55,402 bases of DNA from Betaproteobacteria bacterium (GCA_016868375.1 VGHA01000008.1:1-55402); one strand, 5' to 3'; positions 34,909 through 44,308 are shown, numbered from the stretch's first letter. Made by a program: numbers and translations. Notes: a model not told the origin generated them from the letters alone.

Positions 34909-35493
34909 ATGCCACCGTCTGATCGCTCCGATTTCGTTGCTGTGCTCACCAGCCGCCATTCGCTTGGCATCAAGCATCTGGCCGAGCCAGGCCCGGATGA
35001 CGATGCGCTGTCGCAGATGGCCGCCGCGGCGCTCAAAGCACCCGATCATGCCGAGCTGGTGCCGTTCCGATTCAGCGTCATCCGAGGCAGCGCACGTGAT
35101 CGACTCGCACAGCTGTTCGACCAGGCCGCGCGCGAGGCAGGCAAGAACGAAGCCGGCGCGCTGCTCGATGCCGAGCGGGCGCGGCGCGCACCGGTCACAG
35201 TGGCGCTGATGGCGCGAATCGATCTGGGCCATCCGCTGGTGCCCGCGCACGAACAATGGATCGCGGTAGGCGGAGCGCTTACCAATTTCCTCAATGCAGC
35301 GCACGCAATGGGCTACGCCGGCAAGATGCTGTCCGGCGCCAAAGTCCGTGATCCGTTGCTGGCCCGCGCGTTTTGCGCACCGGGCGAAGCGCTGGTCGGC
35401 TGGATTGCACTCGGCACTGCAACGCGTCCACCATCAACCCGCGCCCCGAAAGCACTGGCCCGCGATATCTGGTCCGACTGGTTGGGCGCGTGA
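34909..35493 (+). CDS. Nitroreductase family protein
   Basis: A 194-residue FMN-dependent nitroreductase-fold protein of the short YdjA-like group: LTSRHSLGIKHLAEPGP at the N-terminus, LKAPDHAELVPFRFSVI binding flavin phosphate, and AHAMGYAGKMLSG in the dimer region. Such proteins reduce nitro compounds or other acceptors with NAD(P)H, and the natural substrate is unknown. The stop overlaps the start of the transporter gene (GTGA), so the two are coupled. It is third in the module behind selC. Confidence 0.82.
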   Translation: MPPSDRSDFVAVLTSRHSLGIKHLAEPGPDDDALSQMAAAALKAPDHAELVPFRFSVIRGSARDRLAQLFDQAAREAGKNEAGALLDAERARRAPVTVALMARIDLGHPLVPAHEQWIAVGGALTNFLNAAHAMGYAGKMLSGAKVRDPLLARAFCAPGEALVGWIALGTATRPPSTRAPKALARDIWSDWLGA

Positions 35494-36389
35494 TCCCCGC
35501 GCCATTCCAAAACAGCGCGGCCCTGCTGGCGCTGTTCTTCAATGCCACGATCTGGGGTCTGTCATGGTGGCCGCTTCGCTACCTGGCCGAGCGTGGTCTG
35601 CACGGTCTGTGGGCCACGGCGATCGTGTTTCTGATCGGCAGCCTCGGCCTTGCGCTGATCTGGCGATCTGCGGTCACACGGCTCCTGCAGGATCGGTCGA
35701 TGTGGGTGCTCGCTCTTGCCGCTGGACTCACAAACGCTTGCTTCAACTGGGGGCTTACCGCGGGCGAGGTGCTGCGTGTGGTGCTGCTGTTTTACCTGAT
35801 GCCGGTCTGGACCATGCTGCTCGCGCGCTGGTTGCTGGGCGAACCCATCACCGCCGGCGCCAGCCTGCGCGCACTGCTTGCCATCGCGGGCGCAGCAACG
35901 GTTCTTTGGGAGCCGGGTGCCGGGGTTCCCTGGCCCACATCGCTGGGCGACTGGCTTGGCGTGATCGGCGGCGCGTCCTTCGCCTGGCTCAACGTGCAAC
36001 TGCGAGGTCTGGGCGAGACACCTGCCAGCGCCAGGGCGCTTTCGATGAGTGTGGGGTCGGCAGTGGTTCCGGCAGTCGTGGGCGGCGTGTTGGCGCTGGT
36101 GGGGATGATCAGCCTGCCGCCCCTCAGCTCGCCCGCGTGGCTGCCCGGCTCGGCGGTGCTCGCGGTCATACTGCTGGTCGCCAACGCGGCGCTGCAGTAC
36201 GGCGCGCCGCGCCTTCCCACCCGGGTCACCGCCATCGTGATGCTGACCGAGGTGCCTGTCGCCGCCCTGTCAAGCGTCCTGATCGGTGGCGAGACGCTCC
36301 GCCCGCAGGTGCTGGTGGGGGGCGCACTGATTGTGATATCCAGCCTCGCTGCGGCGCTATCGATGCGCAGCCGCGGAACTTCAGATTAA
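35490..36389 (+). CDS. EamA/DMT family transporter
   Basis: A 299-residue membrane protein with ten predicted helices arranged as two EamA repeats (about 8-140 and 150-290); NATIWGLSWWPLRYL in helix 1 and YLMPVWTMLLARWLLGEPI in helix 4-5 are typical of drug/metabolite exporters. The GTG at 35490 overlaps the nitroreductase stop. Substrate unknown. It ends the plus-strand run that starts at fdoG and converges with the SCO gene. Confidence 0.85.
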   Translation: MIPAPFQNSAALLALFFNATIWGLSWWPLRYLAERGLHGLWATAIVFLIGSLGLALIWRSAVTRLLQDRSMWVLALAAGLTNACFNWGLTAGEVLRVVLLFYLMPVWTMLLARWLLGEPITAGASLRALLAIAGAATVLWEPGAGVPWPTSLGDWLGVIGGASFAWLNVQLRGLGETPASARALSMSVGSAVVPAVVGGVLALVGMISLPPLSSPAWLPGSAVLAVILLVANAALQYGAPRLPTRVTAIVMLTEVPVAALSSVLIGGETLRPQVLVGGALIVISSLAAALSMRSRGTSD

Positions 36390-36420
36390 ACCGCTGGCGC
36401 CGGGAAGTGGTCACGCGGGG

Positions 36421-36442
36421 ACGCCCGCCTCAATGCGGGTGT
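36421..36442. terminator. Hairpin between convergent EamA and SCO genes
   Basis: ACGCCCGC (36421-36428) pairs with GCGGGTGT (36435-36442) through 7 Watson-Crick pairs and one G-T. No T run follows, so terminator function is inferred from its place. Confidence 0.45.
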
Positions 36443-36453
36443 TGTGCGGAGCC

Positions 36454-37137
36454 TCAGCGCTCGTCGAGCAGGCGTCGCAGATCGGCCTCGATCGTGTCGG
36501 CAGGGCTGCCATGACGGATCATCAGCCGCACGCGTGAACGCCGGTCAAATACATAGCTTCCCGCGCTGTGATCGACGGTATAGCTGCCAGGCGTTTTGCC
36601 TGGCACCTTCTGGGTGACGATCCGAAAGGCGCGCGCGGTTCGCGCAGTGGCCTCGGCATCGCCCCACAAGCCGACGAAATCGGGATGAAACGCGGGCACA
36701 TAGTGCGACAGCAGCTCCTGCGTATCGCGCTCGGGATCCACGGTAATGAACGCAACCCGCACCTGTTGCGACAGGGGCCCCAGCCGTCGCATGACCTCGG
36801 CCATTTCCGCCATGGTGGTGGGACAGACGTCAGGGCATTGCGTAAATCCGAAAAACACCACCAGCAGCTTGCCCGAAAAATCTTCGAGCCGGGTTTTACG
36901 ACCCAGATGATCCGTGAGTTCGAAGCCTTTTGCGAAGTCGGCGCCGGTGATGTCTATTGCTCGAAAGCCCTGCTTGCCCCGATCACATCCGTAAAGAAGC
37001 GGCGGCAACCCAGGCGCGAGGCTGCGGGCAAAGGCCCATCGCGCGCCGATCAGGCCCGACCCCAGCAGCCAGTTGCGACGCGGGCGCGAGGCCGGGGCAT
37101 GGCGCAATGGAGCCATGGCAGGCAACCCCCGCTTCAA
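36454..37137 (-). CDS. SCO1/SenC family copper chaperone for cytochrome oxidase
   Basis: A thioredoxin-fold protein of 227 residues (220 if ATG 37116 is used) that loads copper into the CuA site of subunit II. The copper ligands are the Cys pair of [15 protein letters not shown] and the His of [14 protein letters not shown]. The N-terminus is basic with a hydrophobic stretch ([14 protein letters not shown]), suggesting membrane anchoring or export. ATG 37137 overlaps the ctaB stop (ATGA), so it closes the heme A synthesis operon. Confidence 0.9.
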   Translation of the reverse strand: MKRGLPAMAPLRHAPASRPRRNWLLGSGLIGARWAFARSLAPGLPPLLYGCDRGKQGFRAIDITGADFAKGFELTDHLGRKTRLEDFSGKLLVVFFGFTQCPDVCPTTMAEMAEVMRRLGPLSQQVRVAFITVDPERDTQELLSHYVPAFHPDFVGLWGDAEATARTARAFRIVTQKVPGKTPGSYTVDHSAGSYVFDRRSRVRLMIRHGSPADTIEADLRRLLDER

Positions 37138-38027
37138 CGCAGATAGTGATCGATCAGCAGCGCACCAAACAGCGCCGACAGATAGAAGATCGAATAACTG
37201 AAGGTTCTGCGCGCGAGCGCATCGGAGTAATTGCGCCAGAGACGCCAGGCATACCAGAGGAAAACCCCGCCGAGCGCAAGCGCACTCGCCAGATAGAAGA
37301 GGCCACTCATGTGGATCATGAACGGCATCACCGACACCGCGACCAGCAACACGGTGTACAGCAGCACATTGAGTCGCGTGAACTCGGGGCCATGCGTTAC
37401 CGGCAGCATGGGCAGCCCTGATCGGCGATAGTCTTCAATACGGTAGAGCGCAAGCGCCCAGAAGTGCGGCGGGGTCCAGACGAAGATGATCAGGAACAGC
37501 ACCAGCGCGGGCGCCGTGACTTCGTTGGCAATGGCCGCCCAGCCGAGCACCGGCGGCATGGCGCCCGAGGCCCCGCCGATCACGATGTTTTGCGGTGTGG
37601 CAGGCTTGAGCAACACGGTGTAGATGACCGCATAGCCAATGAACGTGGCCATGGTGAGCCACATGGTAAGCGGGTTGACCACCCAGTAGAGCAGCACCGC
37701 GCCCAGCCCGCCGATGATGCCTGCGAACACAATCGTGCCTGTGACGCCGACCTCGCCGCGCGGCAGTGGCCGCGCACGGGTTCTCGCCATCCGGGCGTCG
37801 ATGCTGCGTTCGATCAGGCAGTTGAAGGCAAAGCCTGCGCCCGCCAGCAGCGAGATGCCCGCAAGCCCTGCCACCAGCACGCTCCAGGGGAGCGGTCCGT
37901 CGGTGGCAAGCAACATGCCGATGAGGGCGCAGAACGCCGCCAGCAGCACCACCCTTGGCTTGGTGAGGGCGACATACTGGAGGGCGACGTGTCGCCAGCT
38001 GGCCGGGGCGTTACGGGTAAGTTGCAT
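37134..38027 (-). CDS. ctaB: Protoheme IX farnesyltransferase (heme O synthase)
   Basis: A 297-residue UbiA-family membrane enzyme that adds the farnesyl group to heme B. The polyprenyl-diphosphate site [20 protein letters not shown] with its Asp residues and the second motif around [15 protein letters not shown] are present, with nine helices. ATG 38027 is chosen because [25 protein letters not shown] is the usual N-terminus. It follows ctaA by 59 bases; its product is the CtaA substrate. Confidence 0.95.
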   Translation of the reverse strand: MQLTRNAPASWRHVALQYVALTKPRVVLLAAFCALIGMLLATDGPLPWSVLVAGLAGISLLAGAGFAFNCLIERSIDARMARTRARPLPRGEVGVTGTIVFAGIIGGLGAVLLYWVVNPLTMWLTMATFIGYAVIYTVLLKPATPQNIVIGGASGAMPPVLGWAAIANEVTAPALVLFLIIFVWTPPHFWALALYRIEDYRRSGLPMLPVTHGPEFTRLNVLLYTVLLVAVSVMPFMIHMSGLFYLASALALGGVFLWYAWRLWRNYSDALARRTFSYSIFYLSALFGALLIDHYLR

Positions 38028-38086
38028 CGGCGAGGTTGGTAGGTGCGAAGGTCGATGCGTGCTTGGGGTGAATCGCCTGAGTCGGT

Positions 38087-39127
38087 CTAGTGCGAACGAC
38101 AGGCGTGTGAAACCCGGTAGTTTAGCATCACGACCAGGGCCAGCAGCACGGCGGCCCCCCCGGTGTGCGCCACCGCAATCGAAATTGGCAGGCTGAACCA
38201 GACATTGGACAGGCCGAGTGCGAACTGAATCGCCAGCATCATGAGGAGCGCCAGCCCGAAGCCGCGTGCACCGGCCACCCGTCGCAGCCGCATTGCTACC
38301 CAGCCCACCCATGCCACCACGCAGATCGCGCCGATCCGGTGCATCAGATGAATGGCGGTGAGTGCCTGAGCAGGGAGAAATTCGCCGTCATGGGTGCGGC
38401 CAAGCTCCCGGAATACATGGAAGGCGTCCTTAAAGTTCATGTCGGGCCACCAGCGGCCCTGGCAGCGCGGCAGATCGGTGCAGGCAAGCGCTGCGTAGTT
38501 GGTGCTGGTCCAGCCGCCCATCACAATTTGCAGCGCCACCAGTACAAGCGCCGCAACCGCCACGCCGCGCAGCCGGGCAAGCGCGGCTTCATCGACGCCA
38601 GACCAGTACGGCTGCTGACGTTGCCAGAGCCAGACGAGTAGCGCGAAGGTGAGCATGCCGCCCGCCAGATGCAGGGTGACCACGGCGGGCTTGAGCAGAA
38701 GCGTGACCGTCCACATGCCGAAGATGCCCTGCATGATGACCACGCCCACCAGCGCAATCGGCAGCGCAGGCGACTGGCCGAGCTGCCTTCGCGCTCGCCA
38801 GGCGATCACGGCGATGGCGATGATCAGCAGGCCGAGCCCCGATGCAACATAGCGATGCACCATCTCGCGCCAGGCCTTGCCCATCGATACCGGTCCGTGC
38901 TCACCGCCCTGCTGCGCAACCGCCTGCGCGATATCGGCCTTCGCCTGGGCCGGTGTGAGCTTTCCATAACAGCCCGGCCAGTCGGGGCATCCCAGGCCCG
39001 CATCGGTCAGTCGGACCCAGGCGCCCAGCATGATGAGCGCCAGCGTCAGCAGCGTGGTGAAACCGATGAGGCGACGGTAAGAGACGGCCTGGCCAGAGCG
39101 GCCGCTGAAGGTGGCGGAGACAGTCAT
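38087..39127 (-). CDS. ctaA: Heme A synthase (COX15/CtaA family)
   Basis: A 346-residue eight-helix membrane protein that oxidises heme O to heme A. Conserved features are [21 protein letters not shown] after helix 1, heme-ligand histidines in VHRYVAS, LHLAGGM, MHRIGAI and AHTGGA, and the second Cys loop [15 protein letters not shown] 39127 begins 4 bases after the thioredoxin-like gene stops. Confidence 0.94.
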   Translation of the reverse strand: MTVSATFSGRSGQAVSYRRLIGFTTLLTLALIMLGAWVRLTDAGLGCPDWPGCYGKLTPAQAKADIAQAVAQQGGEHGPVSMGKAWREMVHRYVASGLGLLIIAIAVIAWRARRQLGQSPALPIALVGVVIMQGIFGMWTVTLLLKPAVVTLHLAGGMLTFALLVWLWQRQQPYWSGVDEAALARLRGVAVAALVLVALQIVMGGWTSTNYAALACTDLPRCQGRWWPDMNFKDAFHVFRELGRTHDGEFLPAQALTAIHLMHRIGAICVVAWVGWVAMRLRRVAGARGFGLALLMMLAIQFALGLSNVWFSLPISIAVAHTGGAAVLLALVVMLNYRVSHACRSH

Positions 39128-39131
39128 GCGA

Positions 39132-39731
39132 TCAACCGATGCGCGATGCGCGAAGGAGTTTGCGAAGGTCTTTCTTCATCTGGCTGGGATCGGGCTGCGC
39201 GGGATAGCGCATCATGAGGTTGCCCAGTGGATCGATGATGAACGTGTGGTCAGCCGCTCGAGCGCCCGCAGCGGGCTCAAACTGCGCCGCATGCTCAGGT
39301 GCGATTCGGCGCACGATCAGTCCCTCATGCTGGGCCAGCAGCGCGGGGTCGGGATCGCCCGACTCGGTTAGCAGCCACAGCCGTTCGACGCGCTCACGTT
39401 CACGACCCGTGGTCAGTCGGACCTGCCGGATGTTGTAGAGCGAGGTGGTGCAGGTGGCGTCACAGGCAGGTGAGCCCAGCACCACCAGCACCCACTTGCC
39501 CCGCAGGCTCGACAGCGTCTCGCGAGATCCATCAGGCCGGCTGATCGGAAGGTCGGCGACGGGGCGTTGCGGCTCGACCAGATCAGCGTAATTCACCCGG
39601 CCTTCCGGACGGATGACGTAGTAGGTGAAGTACGAGGCGATGACCGGCGACGCGCAGACGAGCAGCACCAGAAGCAGCTTAAGCCGGCCGCGCGAGGCCG
39701 GCAGCATGGAGGATAAGGGCGAGGATGTCAT
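39132..39731 (-). CDS. Membrane-anchored SCO-like thioredoxin-fold protein of the cox cluster
   Basis: A 199-residue protein with one N-terminal helix (LLLVLLVCASPVIASYFTYYV) and an exported thioredoxin-like domain: LRGKWVLVVLGSPACDATCTTSLYNIRQV places a C-x3-C pair where SCO proteins have CxxxCP, and DHTFIIDPLGNLMMRYP ends with a SCO-like strand whose His is replaced in context. It may be a redox or copper helper for oxidase assembly, which is inference from fold and place. ATG 39731 overlaps the SURF1 stop (ATGA). Confidence 0.75.
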   Translation of the reverse strand: MTSSPLSSMLPASRGRLKLLLVLLVCASPVIASYFTYYVIRPEGRVNYADLVEPQRPVADLPISRPDGSRETLSSLRGKWVLVVLGSPACDATCTTSLYNIRQVRLTTGRERERVERLWLLTESGDPDPALLAQHEGLIVRRIAPEHAAQFEPAAGARAADHTFIIDPLGNLMMRYPAQPDPSQMKKDLRKLLRASRIG

Positions 39732-40480
39732 GTTGATTGTTGGGCTCGGCGAGCACGCCAGACAAGAAGCAACCATAGGGCTGCAACCAGCGCAGCCATC
39801 AAATACCACTGAAATGCGTAAGCGCGATGTTTGTCCACGCCCGCTCCGGGGCTAGGCCAGTCTCGCACGAGACCCGTAGCGGCCGCCGCCTGGGGTGGCT
39901 GAGGCAACTCTGCAAGCTGACGCAACACCACCGGCGCAAGCGCAAGACCCGACCAACGGGCCACTGCCTCAATGCTCGCGTTCTGCCACAACCGGTCATC
40001 AGGCCCGGGCGGCAAGGCCTTTGACAGCTCGAGCACCTGGTCAAGGTCGCGCTGCGCGAGGGCCTCGATTTCCACCGCCCCGGACACTGTGGGCAACTGG
40101 GGCAGCCGGCTCCTTTGTGCCGGATCCTGGGGGAGCCAACCGCGCAGGACCAGAATCGGCTGATCGACCCCCTCCACCGCAAAAGGCGTCATCAGGTGAA
40201 ATCCCGCCTGGCCGCGATAACTGCGGTTGTCAACGAATACCGAATGGCGTTCGATATAGGAGCCCCGCGCAACCACGCGCCGGCCGAGGAGCGCCTGAGG
40301 GTTCGCGAGCGACTCGCGCGTCAAACGCACAGGAGGCTGGGCTGCGGCGCGGTCACGTTCAAGCTGCAACAGGCGCTTCTCTTCTGCCCGCCGTGTCTGC
40401 CAGTTTCCGAGCGACACCGTGAGCACGATCAGCGCAATCGCCGCCAGCGTTGGAACCAGCCGAATTCCCTTCAGCGTCAC
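39728..40480 (-). CDS. SURF1 family cytochrome oxidase assembly protein
   Basis: A 250-residue protein with a helix near each end and a periplasmic middle part. SURF1 marks are GNWQTRRAEEKRLL after helix 1, RGWLPQDP and HRAYAFQWYLMAAL in helix 2. It assists heme A insertion into subunit I. No ATG is suitable; GTG 40480 (VTLKGIRLVPTL) with GGAG 8 bases upstream is chosen. It heads the minus-strand set SURF1, thioredoxin-like, ctaA, ctaB, SCO, and is divergent from the DUF2909 gene. Confidence 0.9.
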   Translation of the reverse strand: MTLKGIRLVPTLAAIALIVLTVSLGNWQTRRAEEKRLLQLERDRAAAQPPVRLTRESLANPQALLGRRVVARGSYIERHSVFVDNRSYRGQAGFHLMTPFAVEGVDQPILVLRGWLPQDPAQRSRLPQLPTVSGAVEIEALAQRDLDQVLELSKALPPGPDDRLWQNASIEAVARWSGLALAPVVLRQLAELPQPPQAAAATGLVRDWPSPGAGVDKHRAYAFQWYLMAALVAALWLLLVWRARRAQQST

Positions 40481-40537
40481 GGAGGTCACTCCGACCGGCC
40501 TACAATACGCAGCTTTTGCTGCTGCCGGAGCGCCGTC

Positions 40538-40753
40538 TTGAAGATCGTCATCGTGATCGCCTTTGTGCTGATCATCGCCAGCCTTGCTTCGGCCATGGTA
40601 TTCCTGATCCGTGACCGCGGACGAACACACAACACCGTCAGGGCGCTCGCCCTACGCGTGGGCTTCTCAGTGGCGTTGTTCATATTCATTCTGATTGCGC
40701 ACCAGCTCGGTTGGATACAAAGCACCGGTGTGCCGGTCGGACCGGGACGCTGA
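40538..40753 (+). CDS. DUF2909 twin-transmembrane protein
   Basis: A 71-residue protein with two helices (about 2-24 and 34-57) joined by RDRGRTHNTVRALALR, the layout of DUF2909 proteins found in betaproteobacterial and gammaproteobacterial oxidase clusters. The start is TTG 40538 with GGAG 7 bases upstream, giving MKIVIVIAFVLII. A -10-like TACAAT lies at 40505-40506 region (start 40501). It is the only plus-strand gene in the cox region, lying between ctaE and SURF1. Role unknown. Confidence 0.8.
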   Translation: MKIVIVIAFVLIIASLASAMVFLIRDRGRTHNTVRALALRVGFSVALFIFILIAHQLGWIQSTGVPVGPGR

Positions 40754-40787
40754 CCCCGCAGGGACCACGCTCGCATCCACCAAAGCA

Positions 40788-40813
40788 TCAGGGGCGCCGA
40801 ATAGCGCCCCTGA
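40788..40813. terminator. Bidirectional terminator between DUF2909 and ctaE
   Basis: TCAGGGGCGC (40788-40797) and GCGCCCCTGA (40804-40813) form a perfect 10-bp stem with a 6-base loop between two convergent genes. Confidence 0.65.
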
Positions 40814-40849
40814 ACACACGAGCAACCCGCACGCGGGCCGCTGCAGCGA

Positions 40850-41716
40850 TTACAGCCAGTACACCACCACGTAGAGACCGAGCCAGACGACGTCGACGAA
40901 GTGCCAATACCAGGCGGCCGCTTCGAACGCAAAATGATTCTCGGAGGTGAAGTGCCCTTTGAGGATCCGAAACAGCACCACCGCCAGCATGATTGCACCG
41001 ACAGTGACGTGGAAGCCGTGGAAGCCCGTGAGCATGAAGAAGGTGGAACCGAATACGCCCGAGGTCAGCTTCAGGTTCAGGTCCCGGTAGGCGTGGATGT
41101 ACTCATAGGCCTGACAGCCCAGAAACACCGCGCCCAGAAGAATGGTGACAAACAGCCAAAACACCAGCGGCCCGCGACGGCTTTCTTTCAGCGCATGGTG
41201 CGCGATGGTAAGCGTGACACCCGAGGCAAGCAGCAGCGCGGTGTTGATGGTGGGAATGGGCCAGGGACCGATGGTCTGGAAGGTTTCAACGACCCCCGCC
41301 GGCCCAAGATTCGGCCACACCGATTTGAAATCGGGCCACAACACGGATTTGTGATCGAAGTCGCCCAGCCACGGCATCGAGATGGTCCGCGCGTAGTACA
41401 GCGCGCCGAAAAAGGCCGCAAAAAACATGACCTCCGAAAAGATGAACCAGCCCATGGACCAGCGAAAAGCGGTATCGACCCGCTGGTTGTAGAGACCCGA
41501 TTCGGATTCTTTCGCCACCGTGCTAAACCAGCCGACCATCATGTAAATCAGAATCGCGAGAAACGCCGTGAACATCCAGGGCCCGTAGGCCGCGCCATTG
41601 ACCCAGCCCGACATTCCGAAACCAAAGCAGAGCAGTGCGATCGATCCCACCATCGGCCAGCGCGAGGGGGGTGGCACGTAGTAGTAAGGCGCTTGAGAGT
41701 GGGCTCCGGCGGCCAT
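40850..41716 (-). CDS. ctaE: Cytochrome c oxidase subunit III
   Basis: A 288-residue seven-helix subunit of the aa3 oxidase: SRWPMVGSIALLCFGFGM (helix 1), SEVMFFAAFFGALYYA (helix 3), HHALKESRRGP, TGFHGFHVTVGAIML and AAWYWHFVDVVWLGLYVVVY. These match the conserved His/Glu pattern of subunit III. ATG 41716 has AGGGAG 7 bases upstream. It is last in the ctaC-ctaD-ctaG-ctaE run. Confidence 0.96.
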   Translation of the reverse strand: MAAGAHSQAPYYYVPPPSRWPMVGSIALLCFGFGMSGWVNGAAYGPWMFTAFLAILIYMMVGWFSTVAKESESGLYNQRVDTAFRWSMGWFIFSEVMFFAAFFGALYYARTISMPWLGDFDHKSVLWPDFKSVWPNLGPAGVVETFQTIGPWPIPTINTALLLASGVTLTIAHHALKESRRGPLVFWLFVTILLGAVFLGCQAYEYIHAYRDLNLKLTSGVFGSTFFMLTGFHGFHVTVGAIMLAVVLFRILKGHFTSENHFAFEAAAWYWHFVDVVWLGLYVVVYWL

Positions 41717-41745
41717 TGTTTTCTCCCTGGAAAATTCTCGAATAA

Positions 41746-42000
41746 TCAGGACACGATGAAGCGCACCAGCGCGATCAGCCCAACAACAAAGGCTGCCGCC
41801 AGAGCGACCCCCATCAGAATGACAACAACTGGATTCAGCGTGCCAAGGTCGCTTTCGTGTGCCTTGCGACCGCGAACTCCAAAGAACGACCAAAGCACCG
41901 CGCGGGCGGTCTCCAGCAAACCCGCACGACGAGCGGGCAACGGCGCATCATGCGACGCCGTCGGCGCAGCAGGTGCGGGCGAATGGAGCGAGTCAGCCAC
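41746..42000 (-). CDS. DUF2970 small membrane protein
   Basis: An 84-residue protein whose second half matches DUF2970: ARAVLWSFFGVRGRKAHESDLGT followed by one long helix (VVILMGVALAAAFVVGLIALVRFIV). It is found between ctaG and ctaE in many Burkholderiales and presumably helps the oxidase, but this is untested. Its start overlaps the end of ctaG by 8 bases. Confidence 0.85.
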   Translation of the reverse strand: MADSLHSPAPAAPTASHDAPLPARRAGLLETARAVLWSFFGVRGRKAHESDLGTLNPVVVILMGVALAAAFVVGLIALVRFIVS

Positions 42001-42586
42001 CCGATTTCGGCGCCAAGCCGCCGACCTCGAAAAAGGTGTAGGACAAGGTGATGGTGTTCACCTCGCGCGGGAGCTTGGGATCGACCACAAACACCACCGG
42101 AAACTTGCGGGTTTCGTTCGGGTCAAGCGCCTGCTGCTTGAAACAGAAACACTCAAGCTTTCGGAAGTAGGGCGATGACTGCTGCGGCGCATAGCTGGGG
42201 ATTGCCTGGCCGGCGGTCGGCACCTCACGGGTGTTCACCAGGTCGTAGACAACCGTGATCAACTCGCCGGGATGCACCTCGAGCGCGTTCACCTCGGGCT
42301 TGAACAGCATGGTGCCCCGCATGTTCGCATCGAACTCGACGGTGATCTTGCGGCTGCGGTCAACCTGGGTATTGCGCGCGAACTCTTCTGCGCCCTTGTC
42401 CCGCTTGGTGATGTCGTTAAGCCCGGTCACCTCGCAAATTGCCTGATAGATGGGCACCAGCGCATAACCAAACCCGAACATCAGACCCGCCATGACGACG
42501 AGCTTGCCCAGCATCTGTAGATTGAGGCCGCGCGCGGCGCGGGGCGCGGCCTGAACAGCGGAAGCGGACGGATCGGCAGGAGACAT
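41993..42586 (-). CDS. ctaG: Cytochrome c oxidase assembly protein CtaG (Cox11)
   Basis: A 197-residue copper chaperone for the CuB site of subunit I. It has one N-terminal helix (KLVVMAGLMFGFGYALVPIY), the conserved YQAICEVTGLN and the copper-binding LECFCFKQQAL (CFCF). The periplasmic beta domain is complete. ATG 42586 is 11 bases after the small assembly protein stop. Confidence 0.94.
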   Translation of the reverse strand: MSPADPSASAVQAAPRAARGLNLQMLGKLVVMAGLMFGFGYALVPIYQAICEVTGLNDITKRDKGAEEFARNTQVDRSRKITVEFDANMRGTMLFKPEVNALEVHPGELITVVYDLVNTREVPTAGQAIPSYAPQQSSPYFRKLECFCFKQQALDPNETRKFPVVFVVDPKLPREVNTITLSYTFFEVGGLAPKSGG

Positions 42587-42597
42587 GACCGCTTCTT

Positions 42598-42717
42598 TCA
42601 GCCGCCAAACAACCAGTACTTCGCGATCACGCCGGCAAAAAACACCAGCGCGATCGAGGCGAGCACCAGCGCCGTGCGCAGATTGCTCGGACGGCTTGCA
42701 GAGGGCTTCACGTTCAC
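42598..42717 (-). CDS. Cytochrome oxidase small assembly protein (39 residues)
   Basis: A 39-codon gene between ctaD and ctaG. GTG 42717 (or GTG 42711) opens VNVKPSASRPSNLRTALVLA and continues into one membrane helix (ALVLASIALVFFAGVIAKYW) ending LFGG at TGA 42598. Tiny one-helix proteins of this shape lie at this place in betaproteobacterial oxidase operons. The first GTG is 1 base after the ctaD stop, so translation is probably coupled. Confidence 0.75.
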   Translation of the reverse strand: MNVKPSASRPSNLRTALVLASIALVFFAGVIAKYWLFGG

Positions 42718-42718
42718 G

Positions 42719-44308
42719 TTACTTCACAACCGGCGGGGTCTCGAAGGTGTGGAATGGCGCGGGCGAGGGCACCGTCCATTCAAGCCCTTCTGCGGCGCCC
42801 CAGGGATTGTCAGCGGCTTTTTCCCCACCCCGGATGCACTTGATGATCACCCACAGGAAGATAAGCTGCGACAAGCCGAACCAAAATGCCCCGATCGTGA
42901 CAATGGCGTTGAAATCGGCGAACTGCATGGGGTAGTCGGCGTAACGACGCGGCATGCCGGCCAAGCCCAGGAAGTGCATCGGGAAGAACGTAACGTTGAA
43001 CGAGATCAGCGACATCCAGAAGTGCCACTTACCCAGCTTCTCGTCATACATGTGGCCCGTCCACTTGGGTAGCCAATAGTAGGTGCCTGCAAACAGCGCA
43101 TACAGCGATCCCGCCACCAGCACGTAGTGGAAGTGCGCCACCACGTAGTAGGTGTCATGGAGCGCGATATCCAACGGCGCAACCGACAGGATAATGCCGG
43201 TGAGGCCACCCATCGTGAACACGAAGATGAAGCCGATCGCGAACAGCATCGGCGTCTCAAAGGTCATGGACCCGCGCCACATCGTGGCCACCCAGTTGAA
43301 GATCTTCACGCCCGTGGGCACCGCGATCAGCATCGTGGCGTACATAAAGAACAACTGGCCAGTGACCGGCATGCCGGTGGTGAACATGTGGTGCGCCCAC
43401 ACGATGAACGACAGGATCGCGATGGATGCCGTGGCGTACACCATAGAGCTGTAGCCAAACAGACGCTTGCGGGCGAAGGTGGGAATGATCTCTGACACGA
43501 TGCCGAAGGCCGGCAGGATCATGATGTAAACCTCGGGGTGCCCGAAGAACCAGAAAATATGCTGGAACATCACCGGGTCACCGCCGCCGGCCGCGTTAAA
43601 AAACGAGGTGCCGAAATGACGATCGGTGAGCAGCATGGTGATCGCACCCGCCAGAACCGGCATCACGGCGATCAGCAGATACGCGGTGATCAGCCAGGTC
43701 CAGACAAAAAGCGGCATCTTCATGAGCGTCATGCCGGGCGCGCGCATGTTCAGGATGGTGGTGACGATGTTGATCGACCCCATGATCGAGCTGGCACCCA
43801 GGATGTGCAGCGCGAAAATGCCCAGATCCATGCCAGGGCCCATCTGTACCGACAGCGGTGCGTAGATGGTCCAGCCTGCCGCAGTGGCGCCACCGGGCAC
43901 GAAATACGACACCACCAGCAGCAGCGCCGCAGGGGGCAGCAGCCAGAAGCTGAAGTTGTTCATTCGCGCAAACGCCATGTCGGAGGCGCCGATCATGAGC
44001 GGGATCTGCCAGTTCGCGAAGCCCACGAAGGCGGGCATGATCGCCCCGAACACCATGATCAGTCCGTGCATCGTGGTGAGCTGGTTGAAAAACTCGGGGC
44101 TGACGATCTGCAGCCCCGGCTGGAACAGCTCGGTGCGAAGCAACAATGCGTTCAGACCGCCCACGATCAGCATCGCGAACGAGAACCACAGGTACAGAGT
44201 ACCGATGTCCTTGTGGTTGGTCGCATAGACCCACCGCCGCCACCCGGTGGGGTGATCGTGTGTGTGGTCATGGGCGTGGTCATCATGGTGACCGATCACT
44301 GCGCTCAT
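42719..44308 (-). CDS. ctaD: Cytochrome c oxidase subunit I
   Basis: A 529-residue, twelve-helix subunit that holds heme a and the heme a3-CuB centre and reduces oxygen to water. Ligand motifs include [14 protein letters not shown] (heme a His), [21 protein letters not shown] (CuB His and the cross-linked Tyr), [10 protein letters not shown] (CuB His pair) and [12 protein letters not shown] (heme His pair). The His-rich N-terminus ([14 protein letters not shown]) is unusual in density but is seen in relatives. It lies 57 bases after ctaC. Confidence 0.97.
   Translation of the reverse strand: MSAVIGHHDDHAHDHTHDHPTGWRRWVYATNHKDIGTLYLWFSFAMLIVGGLNALLLRTELFQPGLQIVSPEFFNQLTTMHGLIMVFGAIMPAFVGFANWQIPLMIGASDMAFARMNNFSFWLLPPAALLLVVSYFVPGGATAAGWTIYAPLSVQMGPGMDLGIFALHILGASSIMGSINIVTTILNMRAPGMTLMKMPLFVWTWLITAYLLIAVMPVLAGAITMLLTDRHFGTSFFNAAGGGDPVMFQHIFWFFGHPEVYIMILPAFGIVSEIIPTFARKRLFGYSSMVYATASIAILSFIVWAHHMFTTGMPVTGQLFFMYATMLIAVPTGVKIFNWVATMWRGSMTFETPMLFAIGFIFVFTMGGLTGIILSVAPLDIALHDTYYVVAHFHYVLVAGSLYALFAGTYYWLPKWTGHMYDEKLGKWHFWMSLISFNVTFFPMHFLGLAGMPRRYADYPMQFADFNAIVTIGAFWFGLSQLIFLWVIIKCIRGGEKAADNPWGAAEGLEWTVPSPAPFHTFETPPVVK

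Noticed and set aside
33831..36389. Genomic island inserted at selC
   Set aside because: selC is a known integration site in enterobacteria, but no integrase, no repeated selC 3' end and no mobile gene was seen downstream.
35294..36514. 406-codon open frame on the plus strand overlapping nitroreductase and EamA genes
   Set aside because: It runs in a third frame through two well-supported genes and is Arg/Gly-rich without domains.
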